Part shown: positions 8,636-19,231 of the stretch, piece after piece
How positions within the stretch are numbered: the stretch's first letter is position 1
How the letters are laid out: the number at the start of each line of letters is the position of its first letter
Origin: VYFG01 sp965203365
Lineage (GTDB): Bacteria; Pseudomonadota; Gammaproteobacteria; Arenicellales; Poriferihabitantaceae
Direction of reading: 5' to 3'
Length of the DNA stretch: 64,000 nt
Assembly (NCBI GenBank): GCA_965203365.1
Contig: OZ241878.1
Coordinates: 2,170,001-2,234,000, forward strand
The notes under the pieces: model-generated
Seen by the model: only the letters and a program-made list of their open reading frames with translations
Told to the model about the DNA's origin: nothing
Databases searched by the model: none
Position numbers and translations under genes: made by a program

Positions 8636-10011
8636 TCCGGCTTGAGGAATCTGGCTTCATCCTCGTGGGTGATGCTCGGATCATCCTTTGAGGTGATCCG
8701 AAAGAGGATGCCGGTCGCTGACTGTTGGAGGTCCGTCGGGTCGATCTGTACGCGGGTAATGATATCCGCCACTTCCCCGGACGCAATTACATGCCCGGCT
8801 TCCGCATCCACCCTGGCGCCCGGCACGCCCTCGACCTCGATTCGGAACCGATGTCCTTGATGGTGCTTGTTGAGTATTTTCAGGGTGTAGATGTTTTCGA
8901 TCCAGCCTTGGTCGGTGACACGATAGAGCACGTTGCGGTCGCGGAGGATATCCAGTTCGACCGGTGGACGATGCCAAAGCCCAACAATCAACATGATCAT
9001 GACGGCTAGCAGAACCCCACCATAGAGGATGACCTTCGGTCGCAGCAGGTGGGTGACACCGGATTCCAGGGCATTCAGGGTGGTATAGCGAATGAGTCCC
9101 TTGGGGTAGGACATTTTTTCCATGACCTGATCACATATGTCCACACAGGCGGCACAGCCAATGCACTGATATTGCAACCCTTCACGAATGTCGATTCCCG
9201 TGGGGCAGACCTGAACACACAATGTACAGTCGATACAGCTGCCAAGCCCTTTCTTGGCCGGATCCTCCCGGCGGCTGCGATGTCCACGCGGCTCACCGCG
9301 TTTCTCGTCATAAGAGATGATCAGCGTGTTCCGATCAAACATCGCGCTTTGGAATCGGGCATACGGACACATATAGATACAAACCTGCTCGCGCAACCAG
9401 CCCGCATTGCCATAGGTGGCCATCCCATAGAACAAAACCCAGAAACCTTCCCAGAAACCGACGGCTCCAGTCAGAATCTTGTCACCCAATTCCAGAATCG
9501 GGGTGAAGTAGCCCACAAACGTAAAGCCCGTCCAGAGGGACAACAGGATCCAGATCGCGTGCTTGGCGAACTTGAGACGAACCTTGCGCAGACTGATCGG
9601 GGCCTTATCCAGTTTGATGCGCTGATTGCGGTCGCCCTCGATATGACGCTCAATCCACAGGAACACCTCGGTCCAGACCGTCTGCGGACAGGCATAACCA
9701 CACCAGAGTCTTCCCGCGATGGTGGTGAAGAAAAACAGCGACAGGGCGGCGATGATGAGCAGTCCGGACAGATAGATGAAGTCCTGTGGCCAGAGCACCA
9801 TACCGAACAGATAGAACTGGCGCGCGGGCAGATCAAACAGCACGGCCTGTCGACCCTCCCAAGGCACCCAGGGGATGAAGTAGTACAGCCCGAGCAATAC
9901 CAGGACCGCTGTCACTCTCAGCCGTGCGAAGAGCCCGCTGACCTGTCGCGGGTGGATGGTCTGTTGCTTCTCGTAAAGCTCCTGCCTGAGCGTCGATGAC
10001 CCGTTCGTCAT
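8632..10011 (-). CDS. ccoG: CcoG (FixG/RdxA) cytochrome cbb3 accessory ferredoxin-type protein
   Basis: 459 residues from ATG 10011, overlapping the stop of the small upstream gene. The protein has several transmembrane helices in the first half. A conserved WCGYACPQTVW segment lies near residue 105. The two-cluster ferredoxin signature, CIDCTLCVQVCPTG followed by CIGCAACVDIC, sits near 265-300, and a C-terminal Ig-like periplasmic domain ends the protein. CcoG reduces Cu(II) to Cu(I) for insertion into the CuB site of cbb3 oxidases. A longer start at 10110 would run into the upstream gene and is not supported. Confidence 0.92.
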   Translation of the reverse strand: MTNGSSTLRQELYEKQQTIHPRQVSGLFARLRVTAVLVLLGLYYFIPWVPWEGRQAVLFDLPARQFYLFGMVLWPQDFIYLSGLLIIAALSLFFFTTIAGRLWCGYACPQTVWTEVFLWIERHIEGDRNQRIKLDKAPISLRKVRLKFAKHAIWILLSLWTGFTFVGYFTPILELGDKILTGAVGFWEGFWVLFYGMATYGNAGWLREQVCIYMCPYARFQSAMFDRNTLIISYDEKRGEPRGHRSRREDPAKKGLGSCIDCTLCVQVCPTGIDIREGLQYQCIGCAACVDICDQVMEKMSYPKGLIRYTTLNALESGVTHLLRPKVILYGGVLLAVMIMLIVGLWHRPPVELDILRDRNVLYRVTDQGWIENIYTLKILNKHHQGHRFRIEVEGVPGARVDAEAGHVIASGEVADIITRVQIDPTDLQQSATGILFRITSKDDPSITHEDEARFLKPE

Positions 10012-10307
10012 TCGACTTCCCGATAGGACGAAGGCTCCTGTCTGACCCGGGGGGCCGGGGTTCCCAAGATGTAGATGGCGAAAAAGGCCGTGACTATGCC
10101 CGCCAGCCAAGCCAGCAGAAATGCGAGACTGTAGCCGACGAGACGAGAAATGGAATCGATGCCCACCTCACTCATCAGCACCCGGGGATCGATGAAGGCA
10201 AACAAGATAGCGGTGCCGGCACACGCCACGAGAAAAGATGGCCAGAGAATCGCCATCAACACCTTGCGTTGGTACCATGATTTCCCTGGCATGGCGATCA
10301 AACTCAC
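10008..10307 (-). CDS. Small two-helix membrane protein of the cco operon
   Basis: 99 residues if translation begins at GTG 10307; ATG 10292 is an alternative that would remove five residues. Two hydrophobic helices are apparent, around 17-38 (LMAILWPSFLVACAGTAI) and 58-85 (VGYSLAFLLAWLAGIVTAFF), separated by a short acidic loop. I do not recognise a named family. The gene sits between ccoP (six-base gap) and ccoG (four-base overlap) in the same direction, so it is almost certainly co-expressed. An assembly or stability role in the oxidase complex is an inference from position only. Confidence 0.65.
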   Translation of the reverse strand: MSLIAMPGKSWYQRKVLMAILWPSFLVACAGTAILFAFIDPRVLMSEVGIDSISRLVGYSLAFLLAWLAGIVTAFFAIYILGTPAPRVRQEPSSYREVE

Positions 10308-10313
10308 TTCATC

Positions 10314-11207
10314 TTATTCTCTGATGTGTCTCAGATAGGCTGTGAGCAGATGAATCTGGCTTTCGTTGAGCAAGTCCCCGAAGGCCGGCATGACACCCAA
10401 TCGCCCCTGTCCCACCGACTCTCGGATGGCCCCCAACGATCCTCCATAGAGCCAGACATTGTCGGTCAGATCCGGGGCGCCCAAGACCGGATTGCCCTTG
10501 CCTTCCGGTCCATGACAAGCCACACACAGCGTGTTGTAATGCTGTTTGCCCGCATCAACCAGACTCGGATTGAGGGGCTCACGGGTCAGGGAAAAGACAT
10601 ATTCCGAGACTTGTTCCACCCCATCTTGTCCGATCACGGACAACCAACCGGGCATGACCGCATTACGACCCGCACTGATCGAGGTCTTGATCGCGGTCTC
10701 GTCTTCGCCCCAGATCCAGGCCGCATCTCGGAGGTTGGGGAACCCCGTGGCGCCTCGGGCGTCGGCACCGTGGCAGATGGCGCAGTTGGCGGAGAAAAGA
10801 CGCTTCGCAGTGCTCATCGCCGCCACGGTGTTGGGCAACTCGTTGATGGGGGTCGCAAGGTAGGCATCGTACAATGGTTGGTACGATGCCTCAGCGGTCT
10901 GGACTTCGTTGTCATACCGTTCCTGGGAACTCCATCGCAGCAGGCCATCGAAACTCCCCAATCCGGGATACAAAAGAAGATAACCGGCACCGAAGATCAG
11001 GGTGATGTAGAACAGGTTGAGCCACCACTTCGGCAGGGGATTGTTGTACTCCTGCAGGTCCTCATCCCAGATATGACCCATCGTTTCCTCTTTACCCGAC
11101 TTCCGTGTCGTGACATTGGAAAATGCCAGAACCCAACAGAAAACCAGCCCGAGAACAGTCGGAATGATGATGTACCAACTCCAGAAGTCACTGACAAAAT
11201 CAGACAT
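10314..11207 (-). CDS. ccoP: cbb3-type cytochrome c oxidase diheme subunit CcoP
   Basis: 297 residues from ATG 11207 (MSDFVSDFWSWY). The N-terminal helix is followed by the conserved TMGHIWDEDLQEYNNPLPKWW and a second helix, then two cytochrome c domains. Heme attachment sites are CAICH and CVACH, with later Met ligands in VMPGWL and VMPAFG. CcoP accepts electrons from cytochrome c or the bc1 complex and passes them to CcoO and the catalytic subunit. It lies two bases after ccoQ. Confidence 0.95.
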   Translation of the reverse strand: MSDFVSDFWSWYIIIPTVLGLVFCWVLAFSNVTTRKSGKEETMGHIWDEDLQEYNNPLPKWWLNLFYITLIFGAGYLLLYPGLGSFDGLLRWSSQERYDNEVQTAEASYQPLYDAYLATPINELPNTVAAMSTAKRLFSANCAICHGADARGATGFPNLRDAAWIWGEDETAIKTSISAGRNAVMPGWLSVIGQDGVEQVSEYVFSLTREPLNPSLVDAGKQHYNTLCVACHGPEGKGNPVLGAPDLTDNVWLYGGSLGAIRESVGQGRLGVMPAFGDLLNESQIHLLTAYLRHIRE

Positions 11208-11209
11208 GG

Positions 11210-11386
11210 TCAGCCTCGCTCGTTGGGTGAGACGTTCTCCTTTGATCCGTGCCACTCGGGGTCATCTTCCAACGGCAGATTCGCCGCCTCGGTGAAATCC
11301 TGTTGGCGTCTTCCACTCCAGGCCCAGGCAACAATCCCCAGAAAAACCAGCAGAAGCGTCATCGTCCAAAGGATGTGCAACATCAT
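11210..11386 (-). CDS. ccoQ: cbb3-type oxidase small subunit CcoQ
   Basis: A 58-codon gene. The ATG is at 11386 and the TGA at 11212-11210. The product begins MMLHILWTMTLLLVFLGIVA, a single membrane helix, followed by WAWS and a charged tail with a DFTEAANLPLEDD segment. Size, one N-terminal helix, the acidic tail and position between ccoO and ccoP all fit CcoQ, which stabilises the CcoNOP core. The gene is shorter than common annotation cut-offs, so it could easily be missed. Gaps to its neighbours are 11 and 2 bases. Confidence 0.85.
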   Translation of the reverse strand: MMLHILWTMTLLLVFLGIVAWAWSGRRQQDFTEAANLPLEDDPEWHGSKENVSPNERG

Positions 11387-11397
11387 GGCACGGCCTC

Positions 11398-12009
11398 CTA
11401 TCTGCGATGGGGTATCAGGGTGCCCAGTCCCTGGAGATAGGCGATCATGGCATCCATTTCCGTCTTGTCCTGGAGCATGGCCGGTGCGGCAGCGATCTCT
11501 TCATCTGTGTAGGGGTGTCCCAGCCGCTGCAACACCTTCATCCGGGCCTGGATGGTGGAAGGGTCCAAGGGAGTGTCTTGCAGCCATGGATACGCCGGCA
11601 TGATCGATTCGGGCACCACATCGCGCGGATTGATCAGGTGGATCCGGTGCCAGTCATCACTGTAGCGACCTCCGACTCTGGCCAGATCAGGGCCGGTCCG
11701 CTTGGAACCCCACAGGAAAGGCCGGTCGTACACGAATTCGCCTGCCACGGAATAGTGGCCATAGCGTTCGGTTTCCGTCCGAAATGGTCGGATCATTTGG
11801 GAGTGACAGGAAACGCAACTCTCCCGGATATAGAGATCGCGTCCGGCCAGCGAAAGCGCATCATAGGGCTTCAACCCATCCACCGGCTCGGTGGTGGACA
11901 TCTGAAAGAACAGCGGGACGATCTGTACCAGCCCCCCGACGCTGACCAGCAGGATGACCAGCACAATCATGATCCCGATGTTCTTTTCCGCTGTTTGCTG
12001 AATCGACAT
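11398..12009 (-). CDS. ccoO: cbb3-type oxidase monoheme subunit CcoO
   Basis: 203 residues from ATG 12009 (MSIQQTAEKNIGI). One N-terminal membrane anchor is followed by a cytochrome c domain with the heme site ESCVSCHSQMIRPF and the conserved YSVAGEFVYDRPFLWGSKRT. An axial Met is likely in SIMPAYPWL. CcoO transfers electrons from CcoP to the binuclear centre. An upstream start (12060) would overlap ccoN by 29 bases and lacks support. Confidence 0.95.
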   Translation of the reverse strand: MSIQQTAEKNIGIMIVLVILLVSVGGLVQIVPLFFQMSTTEPVDGLKPYDALSLAGRDLYIRESCVSCHSQMIRPFRTETERYGHYSVAGEFVYDRPFLWGSKRTGPDLARVGGRYSDDWHRIHLINPRDVVPESIMPAYPWLQDTPLDPSTIQARMKVLQRLGHPYTDEEIAAAPAMLQDKTEMDAMIAYLQGLGTLIPHRR

Positions 12010-12031
12010 GCCTTCAGAACCGAGGCGGCGG

Positions 12032-13453
<1,422 letters not shown>

Positions 13454-13502
13454 CAGGATACCTTGTTGAATTTGCCGTCTGTTTTCATAGGTCGATGAAA
13501 TC

Positions 13503-14105
13503 TCATGTCCGAAAAGAAGGCCCGATGCCAAAGCCCCATAGACTCACGGTCACCACGATCAACCCCACGAGGGCTACCAGTCCGAGGGCGAGGATGGCAC
13601 TGGAGAAAAGGAACCCCTGCTCTCGGTTGATTTCCATCATGATCGGCACCCCGGTATACAGCAGTGCCACGCTGTATCCCAGCGCGATCAGACCCAGAAG
13701 ATAGACAAACCAAGGCATGGGATAGACCATGGTGATTCCCACCAGAAAGAGCGGTACCGCAGTGAAGAACGCCAGCGAAAAGCAAGACGCCAAGGTCTGC
13801 TCGGAGTCATAGGTTTGTGCCATCCAGTGAATCGTTCGCCCAAGGATGTAGGTCACAACCAGCATGGCGAGGAACATGAGCACCGATATCTGCAGGGCGC
13901 TGGCGGGGGTCAATCGCACGGCATCTTCAGCACCGACACGCCATCCGACCATGGAGGTCCCGAAAAATGATGCCGCCGGAGCAATCAATCCCAATGGAAT
14001 GACATATCGAAGATAGCAATCCTTCACCGACAGGGACTCGGTCTTGACGGCTTCCCATCCTGCCGAGGGGCGGAGTATCAGATTGACAATCAAACCGATT
14101 TTCAC
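13503..14105 (-). CDS. Yip1-family (DUF1282-like) integral membrane protein
   Basis: 200 residues from GTG 14105, with an AAGGAA ribosome site upstream. Five hydrophobic helices are preceded by the N-terminal signature LILRPSAGWEAVKTE that is typical of bacterial Yip1-domain proteins. Its function is unknown; the eukaryotic relatives act in membrane traffic. It is 50 bases upstream of ccoN in the same orientation and has a good promoter, so it may lead the cco transcript. A direct role in the oxidase is not established. Confidence 0.75.
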   Translation of the reverse strand: MKIGLIVNLILRPSAGWEAVKTESLSVKDCYLRYVIPLGLIAPAASFFGTSMVGWRVGAEDAVRLTPASALQISVLMFLAMLVVTYILGRTIHWMAQTYDSEQTLASCFSLAFFTAVPLFLVGITMVYPMPWFVYLLGLIALGYSVALLYTGVPIMMEINREQGFLFSSAILALGLVALVGLIVVTVSLWGFGIGPSFRT

Positions 14106-14133
14106 AGGTTATTTCCTTCGTTCTGACACGAGC

Positions 14134-14162
14134 ATTATATGTGTCGACAGCAATCGGCGCAA
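14134..14162 (-). promoter_or_regulatory. Sigma70-like promoter for yip1-cco operon
   Basis: Reading leftward: TTGCGC (complement of 14157-14162), a 17-base spacer, then a consensus TATAAT (complement of 14134-14139), 29 bases before the GTG of the Yip1 gene. I found no clear FNR/ANR half-site pair (TTGAT-N4-ATCAA) nearby, although cbb3 operons are commonly under such control. Confidence 0.6.
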
Positions 14163-14320
14163 CCAGCCGGCGGATTTTGTCCGGGCCGAAATGGGTCACA
14201 TCATGCTGGCAGGTTACCGAACCGTCACAGGATCAATGTCGCCATACCACCACCTCAATCCTTCGTCTTCTCTCGGCGATATTCGTATAGTGTTGACGTT
14301 CGACGACAAATCATGCCTTC

Positions 14321-14556
14321 ATGAGAGTCCGCACTCCACTGGAAATCGGCCTTGCCATTCGCCACCGACGACGCATGCTCGGAATAAGCCAGACTGAATT
14401 CGCTTGCCGGGCAGGAGTGGGCTGTCAGTGGATTGCGTCTATGGAAAAGGAGAATCCCCGGGCCAACTCGGATTGGTAATGGACACATTGCATGCACTGA
14501 ATCTTTCCCTTGAGGTCAAGGCTGAAAATTCCCCTGCACCTTCCGATGCCGCATTT
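14321..14556 (+). pseudogene. HipB-like XRE antitoxin gene, frameshifted
   Basis: From ATG 14321 the product is a clear HTH of the HipB/XRE type (IGLAIRHRRRMLGISQ, then AGVGCQWIASMEKENPRA), but the frame stops at TAA 14477. The expected continuation (LGLVMDTLHALNLSLEVK) is found one base out of phase from about 14465 onward. A single-base loss near 14460-14468 therefore broke the gene. No hipA follows it, only about 400 bases without recognisable coding. It may be the relic of an older hipBA locus near the intact pair at 17.6-19.2 kb, although its family branch differs from that of the intact antitoxin. Confidence 0.7.
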
Positions 14557-14967
14557 CGAGCTGGCCTCCATGCCGTTGTCAGTTCCCAGACAGAGCACTC
14601 GAAGTGCCCAATGTCCCTGCGGGGATTGTCGACCACCAGATCATTGGTCTGGATTCACCGGGACCGGCGTGGAATACGATCTCGCGGACGCTTGAGGCAC
14701 CCTGAAGCACATGGATTCGACCATCATGCCGTTCTCGGTCCTTGATATTGGCTCCCAAAAGCAAAGCTAACCGCTTTTCCTGCACGTTCAGCGTCGTTCT
14801 GCAGTCATTGGATTTCATGACTCATAGCGGCTCCTGATTCTCCTTTCGGTGATCCTCCTGTGGATGCTAGAATTCCCCCGATGCCGTTCGTTACGAGCGG
14901 CTGCGGGGCATCCAGACCTAATCACCGGAATCCACCTCCGCCTGCCTTGCCGCAACAGCCCGTTGTT
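14557..14967. other. Non-coding or decayed stretch before the amine dehydrogenase
   Basis: About 410 bases between the frameshifted HipB-like gene and the dehydrogenase start. Open frames here are short and show no recognisable domains. The promoter of the dehydrogenase should lie within it, but no strong -35/-10 pair stands out. Confidence 0.35.
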
Positions 14968-17465
14968 ATGTCACCAGTGCCGCAGAAGCACGATATTGAG
15001 ACAGCCCTGCCGTCCCACGCCTCTGTGGTCGTGGTCGGCGGTGGGGTCATGGGATGTTCCACCCTGTATCACCTCGCCGGTCTCGGCGTCACCGACGCCA
15101 TCTTGGTGGAGCGCAACCAGCTGACTTCCGGCACCACATGGCATTCCGCCGCCCAGGTGCGGGCCCTTCGCTCAAGCCGCAATCTCACCGACCTCATCCG
15201 CTATTCCATTTCCCTGTATACCGACCTGGAAGAGCAGACCGGCCAGTCCACGGGTTGGATCAACAAGGGATCGTTGTCCATCGCCTCCAGCGAGGACCGG
15301 CTCACCCATATCCGGCGGCAGGCGGCCCTGGCCCATGTCTTCGGTGTCCGTGCACGCTCCATCCCGACAGGGGAGGCGAAGGAACGTTGGCCCCTCATGA
15401 ACATCGCGGATGTTCTCGGCGCGGTCTGGTCTCCCGATGACGGGCGAATCAGCCCGTCCGACCTCTGCGCCGCCTTGGTCAAGGGCGCCAGAACCCACGG
15501 TGTGCGAATCTTCGAAGGGACCGGCGTCACCGGGATTCTGACCAAGGCCGGACGGGTTGCCGGAATCGAGACGCCCGCCGGCACGGTGCAATGCGATGCA
15601 ATTGCGCTCTGTACCGGGCTGTGGAGCCGAAATGTGGCCGCTCTGGCCGATGGCGTACCGGGCTGTGGAGCCGAAATGTGGCCGCTCTGGCCGATGGCGT
15701 ACCGGTCTGGCCATGCGAGCATTTCTACCTGTTGACGCGGCCCATCAACGGTATCAACGGCAACATGCCGACACTGTCGGATCACGATAGTCACCTCTAC
15801 ATTCGGGATGATTCCGGCGGTCTACTCATCGGCTGCTTCGAGCCATCCGGCAAGCCGATTGATGCGGACCGACTCGGTGACGACTTTGCCTTCAAGCTGC
15901 TGCCGGAAGACTGGGACCATTTCGAGCCGATGATGCGAAATGCCCTGCACCGACTCCCCGTACTTGAACATGCCGAGGTGAAGATGCTGCTCAACGGCCC
16001 GGAAAGCTTCACGCCAGACGGCTCATTCCTACTTGGGGAGGCCGCGGAAACTCGAGGACTCTTCCTCGGCTGTGGCATGAACTCGGTGGGGGTGGCGACC
16101 GGCGGAGGCGCGGGTATGGCGCTGGCCCATTGCATCGTCCACGGCCATTCGCCGATGGACTTGCAGGAGGCGGATCCGAAACGGTTCCCGTCCTGTTTCA
16201 ATTCCGCCGCCACCCTAGCCGAACGGGCCCCGGAAGTGCTCGGCAAGCATTACGAGATCACCTATCCCGGCCGCCAGTGGAAGACGGGAAGGAACCTGCG
16301 GAGATTGCCGCTTGATGACCGCTGGCAGGCCGAAGGAGCACATTTCGGCCAAGTCTACGGCTTCGAGCGGCCGTTGTATTTCGGCAAGAAGAAGGAGCCA
16401 GCGCTGACTTTCGCCAAGCCCGCCTGGTTCGATCAGGTAGGTCGGGAGGTCAGGCGGGCGCACGAAGGGGCTGCGGTGTTCGACCAGTCCTCGCTCGGAA
16501 AAATCCGCGTCACCGGCCAGCAGGCGGAAGCCTTCTTGGGCCGGGTCTGCACCAACGACATGTCGCTTCCCCCGGGTAGGGCCACCTTCACACTAATGCT
16601 GAACGAACGCGGCGGCATTGAGAGTGATCTCGTCGCGATGCGGCTCGGCGAGCACCACTATCGTTTGTATGTCGGCACTTCGGCGGTCAAGCGGGACCTG
16701 GTATGGCTGAAGCACCACCTTGCCAATGGCGAGGCTGTGGAAATTGCGGACGAGACCGAAGCCCATGCCGTGCTTGCCCTCGCCGGTCCGGACACCGCCC
16801 GTATCGTCGGGTCGGTAGGCGCTTCAGCACTCAATGAACTCGGCTACTTCCGCCACTGCGAGACGCGCATTTCCGGTGTCACGGTGCGTGCGGTGCGTCT
16901 TTCCTATGTGGGTGAGGCTGGCTGGGAAATCACCTGTCCCGCCCGGCAGGCCAAGGCCGTTTACGATGCGCTGCATGGGGTGGGGGCGCGACCTGCCGGG
17001 TTGTTCGCGCAGACCTCGATGCGGATCGAAAAGCGTTTCCTGGTCTATGGACATGACCTGGATACCGATGCCAGTCCGCTCAAAGCCGGGCTCGGGTTTG
17101 CGGTCCGGTGGGACAAGGAATTCATCGGCCGGACAGCTCTGAAGCGTTCCAGGGACCAAGCCCCCGGGCATAGGATCACCTCCATCGTTCTTGATGACGC
17201 GGCGGCTGTCCCACTCGGAGGAGAGCCGATCTACCGTGAAGACCGCGTTGTCGGCCACACCACGTCGGCCATGTTCGGCTACCGGATCGGTCGGCCCGTG
17301 GCCCTGGCCATGATGGATGCCGGAGGCCTTGTCGGGACTGGTCGGCAGCATGTCGAAATTGACATTGCGGGGATCCGTCATCCCGGCGAGGCGAGTTTCC
17401 GGGCCGCCTATGACCCGAAGGGAATCAGAATGCGGTTACCGCCCATTGCGCAGGGACTGGGGTGA
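14968..17465 (+). pseudogene. Sarcosine/dimethylglycine dehydrogenase-type flavoprotein, frameshifted by a 44-bp duplication
   Basis: From ATG 14968. The N-terminal half is an FAD-dependent oxidoreductase with the dinucleotide motif VVVVGGGVMGCSTLYHLAGL and TTWHSAAQVR, whose His is the usual covalent FAD site in this family. Later come FAO_M, GCV_T and GCV_T_C (aminomethyltransferase) domains that hand the oxidised methyl group to tetrahydrofolate. A 44-bp tandem duplication at 15611-15698 shifts the frame. Removing one copy restores a single protein of about 817 residues, the normal family length, joining ALADGV directly to PVWPCEHFYLL. As written, the N-terminal frame ends at 15735. The GCV_T half could be translated only from an internal start. 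Confidence 0.85.
15611..15704. repeat. 44-bp perfect tandem duplication inside the dehydrogenase gene
   Basis: Unit 1 spans 15611-15654 and unit 2 spans 15655-15698, followed by the first six bases of a third unit (GTACCG, 15699-15704). The period is 44, which is not divisible by three, so the duplication causes a +2 frame change. Perfect identity implies a recent event, such as replication slippage between the GTACCG hexamers, or an assembly error. Confidence 0.95.
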
Positions 17466-17592
17466 TTTCAAAGCCCCGATAGCGGTTGGTGTAAGCGACC
17501 CTTGAGCAGCTGATTGTGCCGGGTACCAGGACCTTCGGAACGTTCAGCACCTCGGTTCCTGGTCACCACACGAATCAGTGGGAAAGGTCACC

Positions 17593-18900
17593 TTACCGTC
17601 CCAATATCAGGTTGGTTCGGAAGGTCAGCGCGATCCGGTCGCGGATAGCGGATGCGATACCCACGGCTTCAGCATGTTGATCCCAATCCCGAATGGCCGC
17701 ACTTACCTCGTTCAGAATCTTCCATGCTCGACGCTTCTTCAGGCCAATGTTGGTAGCAAACTGATGAATATCTTGAAGCTCGAAGTGGTTCCGCCGTCCG
17801 GCCAAACTCATCTGGTGGTCTCCGGTCCATATCCCTCCCGGATTGTAGGCATATGTCAGGTCATAGGCCGGAGACAGTGTCCATTGTCCAGACCGATCCA
17901 TCAGAAATGAGATGTTCTTGACATGGTCATCCTGATTGCGGGCGATCACATTGAATAGTGCCCGTCGAAATTGCTCTTCAACTGTCGTCATCCCGAGTCC
18001 CAGTTCTCGGATCGTCATCACCGCCTGTTCGTAAGAATAGGCCGATGGGTCGTTGAAGTCGAAATGCTGCAACGCTCCAAGCGACTGCATGTGAATCTTG
18101 CGACCGGTCGGGTCCCGATCAAATCTTTTGGTCATAAAATGGCTACGCCCCCCTTCATGATGAAGTCGGCATTCGGGCATGGAGATGCCGGCCGCCTGCG
18201 CCATATTGGCATATGCGTATTCGATCTTGCCAAAGCCTTGGGGGCCTGCCAGTGCTTGATCACTGTGACCCGATACGCCGTCAAACTTCAAGAGCCAATG
18301 CTCAAAACCCTCACCGGCATCAAGTTGTCCAGATTGAAACTCTCCGGTTTTCGGGTTCCAGGCAAGGACCGCCTTGGCTCTCGCCCCTCCGGCCGAAGTG
18401 CCAACGCTCAGGATGTCCTCAAACGCTTCGGTATCGTGTCCTTCACCCCATTGCCCGGTCAGAGTAGAGCGTTCCTCAACCAACCGAGCCGTCAAGATGG
18501 CCAATTGCGCCAGTTCCAGATTGTGGGTGTTTGTTCCTTGTCGAAGAGAAGGTTCGAACTCAAGGGCTCCCATGCCGCGACGGCCGATATAGCAAAGCCG
18601 ATCCACTGGATTGAAGGTTTCCGGTTTCTTGCCGGTTTCCGCCAACCAGGCATCAATGAGTCGGTTGCCGAACCGATCCGGCAGCGCATCAGCCAGCATG
18701 CCAGGCAACCCTCGAAAGGATGTCCTGTTGAGGGCCGGAAATGCATAGGGCGTCTCGCGGACCGGCATGGTCAGGGGGGCGACCTCAATACCGGCGTGAA
18801 CAAAGGCCGGGTCATATTGAAATATCCCCAGAGCGCGTGCCTCATCCCAGGATATAGCCCCAATACGCCGCCCCCAGAGCAGGACACTGGCGTCAGTCAT
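17593..18900 (-). CDS. hipA: HipA-family serine/threonine kinase toxin
   Basis: 435 residues from ATG 18900, which overlaps the hipB stop by eight bases. HipA toxins are kinases that phosphorylate targets such as glutamyl-tRNA synthetase and cause growth arrest. The N-terminal HipA domain is followed by the kinase core: a glycine-rich SVGTSAGGARAKAVLA, the strand FEHWLLKFDG with the ATP-site Lys, the catalytic loop NQDDHVKNISFLMD with its Asp, and the metal-binding SPAYDLTYAY. All key residues appear present, so the toxin is probably active. A longer start at 19011 would run deep into hipB and is rejected. Confidence 0.88.
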   Translation of the reverse strand: MTDASVLLWGRRIGAISWDEARALGIFQYDPAFVHAGIEVAPLTMPVRETPYAFPALNRTSFRGLPGMLADALPDRFGNRLIDAWLAETGKKPETFNPVDRLCYIGRRGMGALEFEPSLRQGTNTHNLELAQLAILTARLVEERSTLTGQWGEGHDTEAFEDILSVGTSAGGARAKAVLAWNPKTGEFQSGQLDAGEGFEHWLLKFDGVSGHSDQALAGPQGFGKIEYAYANMAQAAGISMPECRLHHEGGRSHFMTKRFDRDPTGRKIHMQSLGALQHFDFNDPSAYSYEQAVMTIRELGLGMTTVEEQFRRALFNVIARNQDDHVKNISFLMDRSGQWTLSPAYDLTYAYNPGGIWTGDHQMSLAGRRNHFELQDIHQFATNIGLKKRRAWKILNEVSAAIRDWDQHAEAVGIASAIRDRIALTFRTNLILGR

Positions 18901-19231
18901 TGGTGTCGTTACGCCATGTCCAGGTCGAGTTGGGGTCCCTTCGTGGTTTCGGACGGGCCCGTTGACGCTCAAAGCCCGTCCGGGAAACACGTTCAATCGG
19001 ACGAACTTCACTCAAGGGGACCGCACCGAGAACGGCATCGCCTAGCCCCAGCGCCAAGGCGACACGCAGGAAGGTGTCAAAAGTGGATGGTTCCCCGGCC
19101 TCAAGACGCCGTAAGGTGCGTAGTCCAATACCCGCATCCTGCGCCAGCATGGCTTGCGTAACATTGCGGGACAATCGCAACCGCGCCAGCCGAGCCCCGA
19201 TCTCGGATTCAATTTGGCCAGCTGTTTTCAT
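18893..19231 (-). CDS. hipB: HipB-like XRE-family antitoxin
   Basis: 112 residues from ATG 19231 (a GTG lies one codon earlier), with GAAGAAG as a ribosome site. The HTH runs through LARLRLSRNVTQAMLAQDAG and LRTLRRLEAGEPSTFDTFLR. The C-terminal tail is Arg-rich and may contact HipA or DNA. It overlaps hipA by eight bases in the usual antitoxin-first order. HipB would bind the toxin and repress this operon through upstream dyads. A candidate AT-rich inverted repeat lies about 100 bases upstream. Confidence 0.85.
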   Translation of the reverse strand: MKTAGQIESEIGARLARLRLSRNVTQAMLAQDAGIGLRTLRRLEAGEPSTFDTFLRVALALGLGDAVLGAVPLSEVRPIERVSRTGFERQRARPKPRRDPNSTWTWRNDTND

